A program made the translations under genes and the position numbers. The notes below the pieces were generated by a model, which worked only from the letters and a program-made list of their open reading frames with translations, searched no databases and had not been told where the DNA came from. Of a DNA stretch of 48,290 bases, positions 7,812 to 16,000 are shown one piece after another (the first letter of the stretch is position 1; every line of letters starts with the position of its first letter). The stretch covers positions 1 through 48,290 of the forward strand of contig NZ_RFFJ01000020.1 in NCBI RefSeq assembly GCF_003696235.1, given 5' to 3'. Source of the DNA: Streptomyces triticirhizae (GTDB taxonomy: Bacteria > Actinomycetota > Actinomycetes > Streptomycetales > Streptomycetaceae).

Positions 7812-9170
7812 CTACGCCGCCGGGCGAACCGCCGCACCGGCGCCGGCCGTCGCCTCGTCGGGCTCGCGCGGCACCAGGGCCAGGCCCCGGTTTCCCGCCC
7901 GCAGGCTGATGCGCAGCCGCAGTCCGCCGATCCTGGCGAGGATCAGGGCCACGCCGACGGCCGCCGCCAGGCAGACCAAGCCACCGCTGATCAGGCCGAC
8001 CCGGGCACCGAACGCGTCGCTGAGCCAGCCGACCAACGGTCCCCCGATCGGTGTGCCGCCGACGAAGACCATCATGAAGATGCTGATGACCCGGCCCCGC
8101 ATCGCCGGATCACTGGAGATCTGAATGGTGGAGTTGGCGGTCACCTGGAAGGTCATCCCGGCCAGACCGATCAGCGGCATGAGGACGGCGAAGGTGACGA
8201 ACGTCGGCGCGGCCGAAGCCACCAGCAACAGAGAGGAGAAGAGCGCGGCGGCGGCCACGGTGAACCGCATCCGGCTGCTGCCGCGCCTGGCGGCCAGCAG
8301 GGCGCCGACCACCGAGCCGGCGGCCATCAGCGAGTTCAGCAGGCCGTAGGTGCCGGCGCCCGAGTCGAAGACCTGGTCGGTGAAGGCGACCAGCCAGATC
8401 GGGAAGTTGTAGCCGAACGTCCCGATGAAGCCGACCAGCACGATCATCCACAACAGGTCGGGCCGACCGCCCACATAGCGCAGCCCCTCCCGCAGCTGAC
8501 CCCGGCCGCGAGGCACCCGCTCGGCCGGGTTCAGCTCGGAGGTGCGCATCAACATCAGCCCGATGATCGGTGCCACGAAGGAGAGGCCGTTTGCCAGGAA
8601 CGCCCACGCACCACCGACGGCGGAGATCATCACGCCGGCCACCGCCGGGCCGATCAGCCGGGCGGACTGGAAGTTCGCCGAGTTCAGGGAGACCGCGTTG
8701 CGCAGCAGGCGCGGGCCGACCATGTCGGAGACGAAGGTCTGCCGGGCCGGGTTGTCGACCACGGTGACCAGGCCGACGATCAGGGCCAGGACATAGACGT
8801 GGTAGACGTTCACCACATCCGTGAACGTCAGCGCCGCGAGGGTCAGGCCGGTCAGGCCGAGTGCGACCTGGGTGCCGATGAGCAGCTTGCGCTTGTCGAC
8901 ACGGTCGGCGAGGACGCCGCCGTAGAGGCCGAAGAGCAGCATCGGCAGGAACTGGAGCGCGGTCGTGATGCCGACGGCTGCGGCGGAGCCGGTCAGTTCG
9001 TGGACCAACCAGTCCTGGGCGATGCGCTGCATCCAGGTGCCGATGTTGGATATCGCGTTGCCGAAGAAGTGGATGCGGTAGTTGCGCACCCGGAATGAGC
9101 TGAATGTGGATACTTTGTCGTTTGCGGTCAGGGATGCGGGTGCGGAGCCTGCTCCGGGTCCCGGACTCAA
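7812..9170 (-). CDS. MFS transporter, probable drug or siderophore exporter
   Basis: A 452-residue, 12-helix major facilitator of the EntS/MFS_3 type. Visible family features are FRVRNYRIHFFGNAISNIGTWMQRIAQDWLVHELTGS at the first helix and YGGVLADRVDKRKLL in the helix 2-3 loop (G-x-x-x-D-R-x-x-R/K). It starts at a TTG preceded by AAGGAGAG at ideal spacing. A MarR regulator lies 147 bp upstream on the same strand and an APH-like kinase downstream, so the three may form a MarR-controlled export/modification unit. A 19-bp tandem repeat occupies the gap before it. Transported compound unknown. Confidence 0.88.
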   Translation of the reverse strand: MSPGPGAGSAPASLTANDKVSTFSSFRVRNYRIHFFGNAISNIGTWMQRIAQDWLVHELTGSAAAVGITTALQFLPMLLFGLYGGVLADRVDKRKLLIGTQVALGLTGLTLAALTFTDVVNVYHVYVLALIVGLVTVVDNPARQTFVSDMVGPRLLRNAVSLNSANFQSARLIGPAVAGVMISAVGGAWAFLANGLSFVAPIIGLMLMRTSELNPAERVPRGRGQLREGLRYVGGRPDLLWMIVLVGFIGTFGYNFPIWLVAFTDQVFDSGAGTYGLLNSLMAAGSVVGALLAARRGSSRMRFTVAAAALFSSLLLVASAAPTFVTFAVLMPLIGLAGMTFQVTANSTIQISSDPAMRGRVISIFMMVFVGGTPIGGPLVGWLSDAFGARVGLISGGLVCLAAAVGVALILARIGGLRLRISLRAGNRGLALVPREPDEATAGAGAAVRPAA

Positions 9171-9228
9171 GGGTGTCTCTCCTTAGTGCTGTTCCGTGCG
9201 TTCCTGCTGGGTCCTGCCGGCCGTGCCG

Positions 9229-9266
9229 GTCCTGCTCGGTGGTGCGGGTCCTGCTCGGTGATGCGG
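9229..9266. repeat. Tandem 19-bp direct repeat in the marR-MFS gap
   Basis: GTCCTGCTCGGTGGTGCGG at 9229-9247 is followed directly by the same unit with one change at 9248-9266. It lies between the MarR stop and the MFS start. Replication slippage or a regulatory repeat are both possible. Confidence 0.7.
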
Positions 9267-9317
9267 TTTGGGGGTTGTCCCGAGGCGGTGGTCTCCCGGG
9301 GCGCCGCCGGGGGCGCG

Positions 9318-9758
9318 CTACAAGTGGGCGAGCTTGTGGAGTACGGGTGCGGCGGCGCGGAGCGCTGCCCACTCCTCCTCGGTCAGCTCGTCGGCGAGCC
9401 CGGCCAGCCAGGCGTTCCGCTGAGCGCGGCTGGCGGCGAGCATCTCCTCGGCGGCATCGGTCGCGGCCACCAGCTTCTGCCGGCGGTCCTCCGGGTGCGG
9501 CTGGAGGGCGACCAGCCCGCGTTCCTGCAACAACGACAGGATGCGGGTCATCGACGGGGGCTGCACATGCTCCTTGCGAGCCAGCTCCCCCGGAGTCATG
9601 GCCCCACAGCGCGCGAGCGTGCCCAGGGCGGACAGCTCGGCGAGGCTGAGCGTGCGGTCGACGGAGAGGTGGCGCATCCGCCGGGAGAGCCGAAGCACCC
9701 CGACACGCAACGTGTTGACCGCCTCGGCGTCCTCCGGGCGATCCATCGCGTGAGGCAT
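9318..9758 (-). CDS. MarR-family transcriptional regulator
   Basis: A 146-residue winged-helix regulator. The DNA-binding core reads LSLAELSALGTLARCGAMTPGELARKEHVQPPSMTRILSLLQERGLVALQPHPEDRRQKLVAAT, with the MarR wing signature (D-x-R-x-x). The ATG at 9758 has GGTGG a few nt upstream; an ATG at 9746 is a possible alternative. It precedes the MFS exporter on the same strand. Its own promoter overlaps a TTAG-N5-CTAA inverted repeat, so autorepression and control of the exporter are likely, as is usual for MarR proteins. The ligand is unknown. Confidence 0.9.
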   Translation of the reverse strand: MPHAMDRPEDAEAVNTLRVGVLRLSRRMRHLSVDRTLSLAELSALGTLARCGAMTPGELARKEHVQPPSMTRILSLLQERGLVALQPHPEDRRQKLVAATDAAEEMLAASRAQRNAWLAGLADELTEEEWAALRAAAPVLHKLAHL

Positions 9759-9777
9759 GAACACCACCGTTCGCTCA

Positions 9778-9822
9778 TTAGCTTGCCTAACGAAATATAG
9801 GACGATCGGTGGCCGCTGTACA
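9778..9822 (-). promoter_or_regulatory. marR promoter with overlapping operator
   Basis: On the minus strand, TGTACA (9822-9817) and TATATT (9799-9794) are 17 bp apart, a good sigma-70-like promoter. Just downstream is the inverted repeat TTAG-N5-CTAA (9778-9790), the form and place expected of a MarR operator. The assignment of the operator to this MarR is inferred. Confidence 0.55.
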
Positions 9823-9969
9823 TTCCTGGGAGCCACCGGAGTGAGCAACCCCACGCGTGGCCCGCTCGCGGTGCGTGCGCCGGCGAGGCCAGGGCGCGCT
9901 CCCGTGTGCCCGAAAGCGCGGGGGTACGCTGAGCCGGCGGACGGTTCACGGACACGGGAGGCTGGCGCG

Positions 9970-10317
9970 ATGCGCTGGGGCGATCTGGCGGACGGCAAGC
10001 GGGAGGCCCCCGAGCCGCTCGAAGGCAACCCGGTCCGCACGGTGCTGGTCGGCACGATCGTGTGGGCCGTGCTGTTTGTCGTCCAACTCCCCTTCTACGG
10101 CTGGTTCGACGACAACGACCACCTCTGGTGGCTGTGGACCTGCGCCGCCGGCGCCGGGCTCGGCCTGATCGGCCTCTGGTACGTCCGCGCCCGCGACGCG
10201 GCGATCCGCCGCGCGGCGGAGGCGGAGCGCCAGGCCGCAGGGACGCCAGAGGCACCCGAGGCTGGCGAGGCGCCCGAGGCGCCGGGGAAACCCGGCGCAC
10301 CCGAGGCAGGCGCGTAG
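9970..10317 (+). CDS. DUF2530 membrane protein
   Basis: A 115-residue protein with the DUF2530 pattern: EAPEPLEGNPVRTVLVGTIVWAVLFVVQLPFYGWF, then DNDHLWWLWTCAAGAGLGLIGLWYVRARDAAI, giving two membrane helices. The last ~35 residues are a low-complexity Ala/Pro/Glu/Gly tail that varies within the family. The ATG has GGAGG 8 nt upstream, and a TACGCT -10 box lies at 9925-9930. The family is actinobacterial and of unknown function. It is divergent from marR. Confidence 0.85.
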   Translation: MRWGDLADGKREAPEPLEGNPVRTVLVGTIVWAVLFVVQLPFYGWFDDNDHLWWLWTCAAGAGLGLIGLWYVRARDAAIRRAAEAERQAAGTPEAPEAGEAPEAPGKPGAPEAGA

Positions 10318-10329
10318 CAACGCTCACGC

Positions 10330-10363
10330 GGCCGGCGAGTGACGGCCGGCGAGTGACGGCCGG
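10330..10363. repeat. 14-bp tandem repeat after DUF2530
   Basis: GGCCGGCGAGTGAC occurs twice in a row (10330-10343 and 10344-10357), followed by the first six bases of a third copy. It lies between two plus-strand genes and has no assigned role. Confidence 0.65.
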
Positions 10364-10394
10364 AGCGCGCGGCGGAGGACGGGGGAGTTCACGG

Positions 10395-11318
10395 ATGGGC
10401 GCTCGACTGCGGGACCGGGCCTTGACGGCGCTCGGGGTGGTCAGCGACGGCGGGAGCGACTCGCTGGAGTCGCGCTCCGGCGCGTCGGTCGGATCGGTGC
10501 GGAGAGCCGGCGGGGAACGCGCGTTCCTCAAGGTCGTGCCGGCCTCCGCCGGCGCGATGTCCCTGGCGAACGCCCGGAACGAGCTGCGTTTCTACCGGGA
10601 GCTTGCCCCCGTCGTCCCCGTGCGGGTGCCACGCCTGATCGACGGCTGGGAGGACGGGGACGGGGTCGTCCTGCTGCTGACCCACGCCGGCGAACCACGG
10701 GAAGCGGCGTCCTGGACGCCCGAGTTGTGGGCGACGTTGGGTCGGGACCTGGCGGCGCTCCACACGATGCCGCCCCCGGCGGCGGCCGGTTGGGAGCGTC
10801 CCGACCCGTTGTTGGCCGCGCTGGACGACCCCGACCTCCCCGGGATCACGGCGTTCTGGGGCGATGCGCTGCCGCAGCTCGCGGTGCTGCTGTCCAGCGC
10901 GGCGGAGTTCCGACGGCGCATGGAGGTTCCGCCCCCGGTCTTCCGACACGGCGACTTCCACACCGACAACATCACGCACCGGGGAGCGTCCCTCGTCTTC
11001 TGCGACTGGCAGACGGCGGGAGTGGGCCGCCCGAGCACCGATCTGGCGTTCCTCAGCGTGCGGACGACGCCCGGGGGAACGGTGGTTCCCCCGGCGTTCG
11101 TCGATGCCTACCTCGCGCACCGCCCGGTCGCGGTCGGCGACCGGGCGGTGTGGGAACGGGCACTGGTGGCCGAGGAGTTGGCGACGCTCCTGTGGCTGTG
11201 GCCGCCGTTCGCCGCGTACAACGACGCCGAGGGCATCGCCCGGGTGCGGCACCGCGCCCGGGCGCTCGCCGATCGCTTTCTGTACCCGAAGGAACGATCT
11301 CCGGACCCGACGGGCTGA
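10395..11318 (+). CDS. Phosphotransferase family protein (APH fold)
   Basis: A 307-residue kinase of the aminoglycoside phosphotransferase fold. The catalytic loop HGDFHTDN begins at residue 185 and the DW pair that binds Mg is at 204. The nucleotide lobe holds a conserved Lys in RAFLKVVPASAGAMSLANARNELRFYREL. GGGGGAG lies 8 nt before the ATG, which settles the start. It differs from the kinase at 6430-7734 and is not a close copy of it. The real substrate could be a sugar, an amino alcohol or an antibiotic; the sequence does not say. It converges on a small unknown gene, with a hairpin between. Confidence 0.85.
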   Translation: MGARLRDRALTALGVVSDGGSDSLESRSGASVGSVRRAGGERAFLKVVPASAGAMSLANARNELRFYRELAPVVPVRVPRLIDGWEDGDGVVLLLTHAGEPREAASWTPELWATLGRDLAALHTMPPPAAAGWERPDPLLAALDDPDLPGITAFWGDALPQLAVLLSSAAEFRRRMEVPPPVFRHGDFHTDNITHRGASLVFCDWQTAGVGRPSTDLAFLSVRTTPGGTVVPPAFVDAYLAHRPVAVGDRAVWERALVAEELATLLWLWPPFAAYNDAEGIARVRHRARALADRFLYPKERSPDPTG

Positions 11319-11344
11319 CCGCGCCCACCGCCGACCGGGCGCGG
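11319..11344. terminator. Bidirectional hairpin between convergent genes
   Basis: CCGCGCCC and GGGCGCGG form a perfect 8-bp stem with a 10-nt loop in the 42-bp gap between two convergent genes. There is no U-run, as is usual in Streptomyces. Confidence 0.5.
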
Positions 11345-11360
11345 CTGGGAGGCGGGGCAC

Positions 11361-11681
11361 TCAGGCGGGTACGGGTTCGGCTTCCGGTTCCGGGTCGGTC
11401 TCCGGCTCGGGGTCGGCCCAGATCACGCGGGCGCTGACCTCCGGCGCCCGCTGGAACGGCAGCAGCACCCGGTCAAGCGAGCGCAGTCGCATGATGCGCC
11501 GCCCGTCGTGGCTGATGACGTCGAACCGGCCGTCCTCCTGGCGCATCCCCCAGGCCGCGACCACGGCGTCCTCGTTCTCGCCGAAGACCTGCACCACGGC
11601 GAAGAGGCGCGGTCGTTGGCTCAGCGCCAGATCCCGCACCTCCGTGTCGAAGTCGATCCCCAGTTCTTCCCAGTCCGTCAT
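11361..11681 (-). CDS. Small soluble protein of unknown function
   Basis: A 106-residue acidic protein (MTDWEELGIDFDTEVRDLAL...) without signal peptide or helix, ending in an Asp/Pro/Glu repeat tail (WADPEPETDPEPEAEPVPA). The middle (FAVVQVFGENEDAVVAAWGMRQEDGRFDVISHDGRRIMRLRSLDRVLLPF) looks like a compact beta-rich domain. GGGAG stands 8 nt before the ATG. It is divergent from the XRE-DUF5753 gene, and a 16-bp palindrome lies in the gap close to its promoter, so it could be a target of that regulator. No family is recognised. Confidence 0.7.
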   Translation of the reverse strand: MTDWEELGIDFDTEVRDLALSQRPRLFAVVQVFGENEDAVVAAWGMRQEDGRFDVISHDGRRIMRLRSLDRVLLPFQRAPEVSARVIWADPEPETDPEPEAEPVPA

Positions 11682-11724
11682 GTCCCGCTCTCCCTCGGTG
11701 AGTTGGTCGAGCACCAGATGCTAG

Positions 11725-11740
11725 ACGCTTACGTAAGCGT
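11725..11740. promoter_or_regulatory. Perfect 16-bp palindrome, candidate operator
   Basis: ACGCTTACGTAAGCGT is a perfect palindrome 44 bp upstream of the small minus-strand gene and about 46 bp upstream of the -10 box of the XRE-DUF5753 gene. Its position between divergent genes fits an operator for the adjacent regulator or another dimeric protein. Confidence 0.5.
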
Positions 11741-11785
11741 GCGTCATCACTCGAACGTGTGACTTCAATTCCCTTACATCAGAAG

Positions 11786-11791
11786 TAGGAT
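11786..11791 (+). promoter_or_regulatory. -10 box of the XRE-DUF5753 gene
   Basis: TAGGAT, the Streptomyces -10 consensus, with a weak -35 (CTTCAA, 17 bp upstream). The gene's ribosome site (AAGGGGG) and ATG follow 40-50 nt downstream. Confidence 0.5.
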
Positions 11792-11837
11792 CGAGCGCGA
11801 ACCGGCACAACCGGCGTGATGCAAGGGGGCGTTACTC

Positions 11838-12689
11838 ATGGCCAGTTCTTCGGCGCAGCTGCGGCGACTTGGGGCGGAGCTTCGCAAGCTGCGGGAGCGC
11901 AGCGGGCGGACACAGGGCGATCTCGGCCGGGTGGTGGGGCGAAGCCACGCCAGCGTAGTCAACTGGGAGCGCGGCAAGACCAAGATCAGCAAGTCCGATC
12001 TGGCCTATCTGCTCGCCGAGTTGCGGGCGCCGGCCGAGGTGCGCAAGGGCCTGGAGGAGCTGCGGGTGGCGGCCAACCAGGGCCGGTCGCCATGGGCCAT
12101 GTTCGGGCTGCCGGACTGGCTGCGGCCGATCGTCAGCTTCGAGGAGGACGCGGTCGAGGTGAAGACGTTCGAGCCGGTGCTGGTGCCCGGACTGCTCCAG
12201 ACCGAGGACTATGCGAAGGCGATCCATGAGACGGGGCGCCACAAGGTGGACCCGGAGTTTGTGGAGCGGTGGGTGGCGGCCCGGATGCGGCGCCAGTTGA
12301 GACTGGTCGACCATCGCCCGCTGCGGCTGCACGCGGTGATTCCGGAGGCGGTGCTGCACCTGACCGTCGGCGGGCCCAAGGTGCTCAAGGGACAGTTGGC
12401 CAAGCTGCATCGCATGTCCACGGCGGAGAACGTCACGCTTCAGGTGATGACCGCCGACCGTAACGGCTATGGCGGGGTGGCTACCAACTTCATGACGCTG
12501 CACTTCGAGGACCCGGAGCAGGACCCTCCGTTGGGCTGCTTCGACGGCCCGTTGGGCGGCTATATGATCAGCGACGAAGGCGATGTGGCGACGTTGGTGG
12601 CGATGTTCGACGATCTGAGCCAGATGGCCCTTTCGCCGGAGGACTCCACGGAGCTGCTCGCCAAGGCCCTTGCCGAGCAACCTGGATAA
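11838..12689 (+). CDS. XRE-family regulator with DUF5753 sensor domain
   Basis: A 283-residue regulator. Residues ~8-65 are a Cro/C1-type helix-turn-helix (LGAELRKLRERSGRTQGDLGRVVGRSHASVVNWERGKTKISKSDLA); residues ~95-275 are DUF5753, with the family phrases EPVLVPGLLQTEDYAKAI and VTLQVMTADRNGYGGVATNFMTLHFED. AAGGGGG precedes the ATG at good spacing. The next gene, 12 bp downstream, encodes a DUF397 protein, the usual partner of this regulator class in Streptomyces (WhiJ-type systems that influence development and antibiotic production). The target genes are unknown; the palindrome upstream is a candidate site. Confidence 0.9.
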   Translation: MASSSAQLRRLGAELRKLRERSGRTQGDLGRVVGRSHASVVNWERGKTKISKSDLAYLLAELRAPAEVRKGLEELRVAANQGRSPWAMFGLPDWLRPIVSFEEDAVEVKTFEPVLVPGLLQTEDYAKAIHETGRHKVDPEFVERWVAARMRRQLRLVDHRPLRLHAVIPEAVLHLTVGGPKVLKGQLAKLHRMSTAENVTLQVMTADRNGYGGVATNFMTLHFEDPEQDPPLGCFDGPLGGYMISDEGDVATLVAMFDDLSQMALSPEDSTELLAKALAEQPG

Positions 12690-12701
12690 GGCACCCCTCC
12701 C

Positions 12702-12890
12702 ATGACCGAAACGCCCCGCACCCCCTGGCGGACCTCCTCCTACAGCGACGCCGGCGGCAACTGCGTACAGGTGGCCGAGCTGGCGGACGGCACCATCGCC
12801 ATCCGCGACAGCAAGACACCCGACACCGCCACCCTCCACTTCCCCCGCACCCAACTCACCACCTGGCTCCACACCCTCAAGCGGGCCTGA
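12702..12890 (+). CDS. DUF397 protein, partner of the XRE regulator
   Basis: A 62-residue DUF397 protein. The family core is clear: WRTSSYSDAGGNCVQVAELADGTIAIRDSKTPDTATLHFPRTQL (W-x-x-S-S-x-S, NCVxV, RDSK). In known cases such proteins act together with, or antagonise, the adjacent DUF5753 regulator. It lies 12 bp after that gene, so one transcript is expected; a strong hairpin follows 20 bp after the stop. Length is typical. Confidence 0.92.
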   Translation: MTETPRTPWRTSSYSDAGGNCVQVAELADGTIAIRDSKTPDTATLHFPRTQLTTWLHTLKRA

Positions 12891-12910
12891 GGGCCGGCGG
12901 AACGAGGCGA

Positions 12911-12951
12911 GAGGCCCCGGTCGGGCGCGCCGTGTGCCCGACCGGGGCCTC
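12911..12951. terminator. Strong intrinsic-type terminator hairpin
   Basis: GAGGCCCCGGTCGGGC (12911-12926) and its exact inverted copy (12936-12951) form a 16-bp perfect stem with a 9-nt loop, just after the DUF397 stop. No U-run. Confidence 0.85.
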
Positions 12952-13099
12952 GCGCCGCTGTCGACCGGACCATGTCATGCCGGGAGTTGGCCGGTTCGGA
13001 CCCTTGTGGGTCGGTCTGCGCGATGCCACCCGTTGACGCCCCTTGATTACTCTGCGTAACCTCTCCTCGTAAGGCGCTCGTTCCTCGTGAGGAGGGGTC

Positions 13100-16000
13100 G
13101 TGGCACGTCCGTCTGACTGGTCCCCGGTGGACATGGACCGGGACCCGACTCCGGGGGACCCGGACGAGGTTCGAGAACTCGCCGATGACTTGCAGGAGTT
13201 CGCCGACGACGTCGGCGAGGCGCTCGGCAGGATCCGCAGCATGGCCTCCGAGCGCGCCATCCTCGACTGGGCGGGGCTCTCGGCGGACACCTTCCGCGCC
13301 GAGTTCGAGGGCGTTCCGGACAACCTGACCAAGCTGGAGGACTCCTACAGCCTGTGTTCCCAGGCGCTCCAGACCTACTGGCCCAAGCTCCAGACCGCCC
13401 AGGGCATGGCCGACCGGGCGCTGGATCGCGCCATTTCCGCCCAGGCCGATCTGGCCAGCGCCCAGGCCGCGTTGGGCGACGCCCAGGACTGGGTGGGCCG
13501 GGCCGGCGAGGAGGCCGAACGCCTCCAGCGCGAGGGCGAGCGGGACAACGTCGAACCCCCGGACGAGGCCGACGTCCGCGCCGCCGCGCGCGACCAGCAG
13601 GCCGCCGAGGCAGCCGCAGGCGCCGCGCGGTCCCGGGTCAACGACGCCGAGGAACGCCTCGCCGCCGCCCGCCAACTCGCCCAGGACGCCCAGGAGATGC
13701 GCGAGGAGGCCGCCCGCGTCTGCGCCCAGGGCATCGACGAGGCGTCCGACGCCGGCATCCAGAACAAGAAGTGGTGGGAGAAGCTCGTCGAGTGGCTCAG
13801 CGACGCCTGGGACGTCCTCGTCGAGATCTGCAAGGTGATCGTCGCGGTCCTGGGCATCGTGGTGTTGATCATCGGCGGCCCGCTCGCCTGGGTGGTGCTG
13901 GCGGCGGCCGTGGTCGTGTTGGCCGACACACTGATCAAGTTCGTTCAGGGCCGGGCGAGTCTGCTCGATGTCGCGTTCGCGGCACTCGACTGCATCCCGG
14001 GGATGCGCGGGCTGACCACCCTCGGCGGACTGGCGCGCGGACTGCGCGGCGGGCTCAACGCGGCGCGCACCGGGCTGCGCGGCATCTCCGGCGGCCTGCG
14101 CGGCATCGGCACCAGCCTCTCGCGCGGCGCGGCCAACCTCCGTGGCAACGCGGTGGAGTTGCTCAACCGGTTCACCTGCGGCGACCCGGTGGACGTGGTC
14201 AGCGGCGACGTGGTGATGCTGATCAGGGACGTCGAGCTGCCGGGCACGCTGCCGCTGGAGGTGGAGCGTTCCCATGTCTCCTCCTACCGCTGCGGGCGCT
14301 GGTTCGGGCCGTCCTGGTCCTCGACGTTCGACCAGCGTCTTGAGGTCGAGGCGGACGGGGTGCGGTACGCGGCGCCCGACGGGGTGGTGTTGGGCTATCC
14401 GGTGCCCGAGCCGGGCGTGCCCACGCTGCCGAAGGAGGGCCCGCGTTGGCCGTTGACCTGGGACGGGACGCCCGACGGCGAGATGGTGATCGACGTTCCC
14501 GAGGAGCTGCGGTCGCTGGTGTTCCGGCCGGGCGGGGGGCCGGCCTGGCAGGGGATGTTCGAGACGCTGATCCTGCCGATCGCCGAGGTGGTGGCGCGCG
14601 ACGGGCAGCGGATCACGTTCGAGTACGGGCCCGAGGGCGCGCCCACCGGGGTGCGGCACAGCGGCGGCTACCACCTCGCCGTGGAGACGGAGGAGCACCG
14701 GATCACCGCGCTCCGCGCGCCCGCGACCGGCGAGACGCTGGCCCGCTACGGCTACGACCCGATGGGCCGGCTGGTCGAGGTGGTCAACTCCTCGGACCTG
14801 CCGCTGCGGATGAGCTACGACGGCGCCGGCCGCATCGCGAGCTGGGAGGACCGCAGCGGCAGCCACTACGCCTACACCTACGACGAGGAGGGGCGCTGCG
14901 AGCGGGCCGAGGGCTCGGACGGGTTCCTTTCGGCCACTCTCCGCCATGACCGCGAGGAGCGGGTGACCGTGGCGCTGGACTCGCTGGGCCACCCCACCGA
15001 GTACCGGTACAACGAGCGCGGCCAGGTGGTCGCCGTGACCGACCCGCTGGGCGGCACCACGCTCAGCGAGTGGGACCGCTACGACCGACTCCTCGCCCGC
15101 ACCGACCCGTTGGGCCGCACCACCCGGTACGGCTACGACGACGAGGGCAACCTGACCTCGGTGGAGCGGCCCGACGGCAGCACGGTCACCGCCGAGTACG
15201 CGGGGCCGCGCCGGCCCACGGCGGTGACCAACCCGGACGGCACCCGGCACGAGCACAGCTATGACGCGCTGGGCCGGCTGACCGCCAGCACCAACCCGCT
15301 GGGCGCGACCGAGCGCTATGTCTGGGACGAGCGGGGCGGGTTGCGGGAGGTGGTGGACGCGGCCGGCGGCCGGCACCGGGTGCGGTGCGACGACACGGGG
15401 CAGCCGGTCGAGGTCACGGACCCGCTGGGCGGCACGATCCGCTACCGCTACGACCCGCTGGGCCGGCTGGTGGAGGTGGTCGATCCGGTCGGCGGGCGGA
15501 CGGCGTTGAGCTGGACGCCGGAGCGCCGGCTCGCCTCCCGCACCCACCCCGGCGGCGAGACCGAGCGCTGGGAGTACGACCCGGACGGGAACCTACTGGC
15601 CCACACCGACGCGGCGGGCCGGGTCAGCCGGCACGAGGTCGGCTCGTTCGGCCGGGTCACGGCGCGGATCGACCCGGACGGCGGGCGGCGGGAGTTCGTC
15701 CACGACACCGAGCTGCGGGTCACCGAGATCATCGACCCGGCAGGGCTCGCCTGGAGCTACACCTATGACGCCGCCGGGAACCTGGTGCGCGAGACCGATG
15801 TCAACGGCCGCTCGGTGCGGTACGCGTGGGACGCCGCCGGGCAGTTGACGGAGCGGGTCAACGGCGCGGGCGAGGCGGTCGGCTACCGCCACGACCGGCT
15901 GGGCAACATGGTCGAACGGACCGGCCCCGGCGTCGCCGCCACCTTCGCCTACGACCCGATGGGCCGGATCGTGGCGGCGCGCAACGCCACCGCCGAGCTG

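Noticed and set aside
12740..15547. Long minus-strand open frame (935 codons) opposite the RHS gene start
   Set aside because: High-GC codon bias leaves long empty frames opposite real genes; the translation is Arg/Ala/His-rich without domains, whereas the plus strand has clear RHS features.
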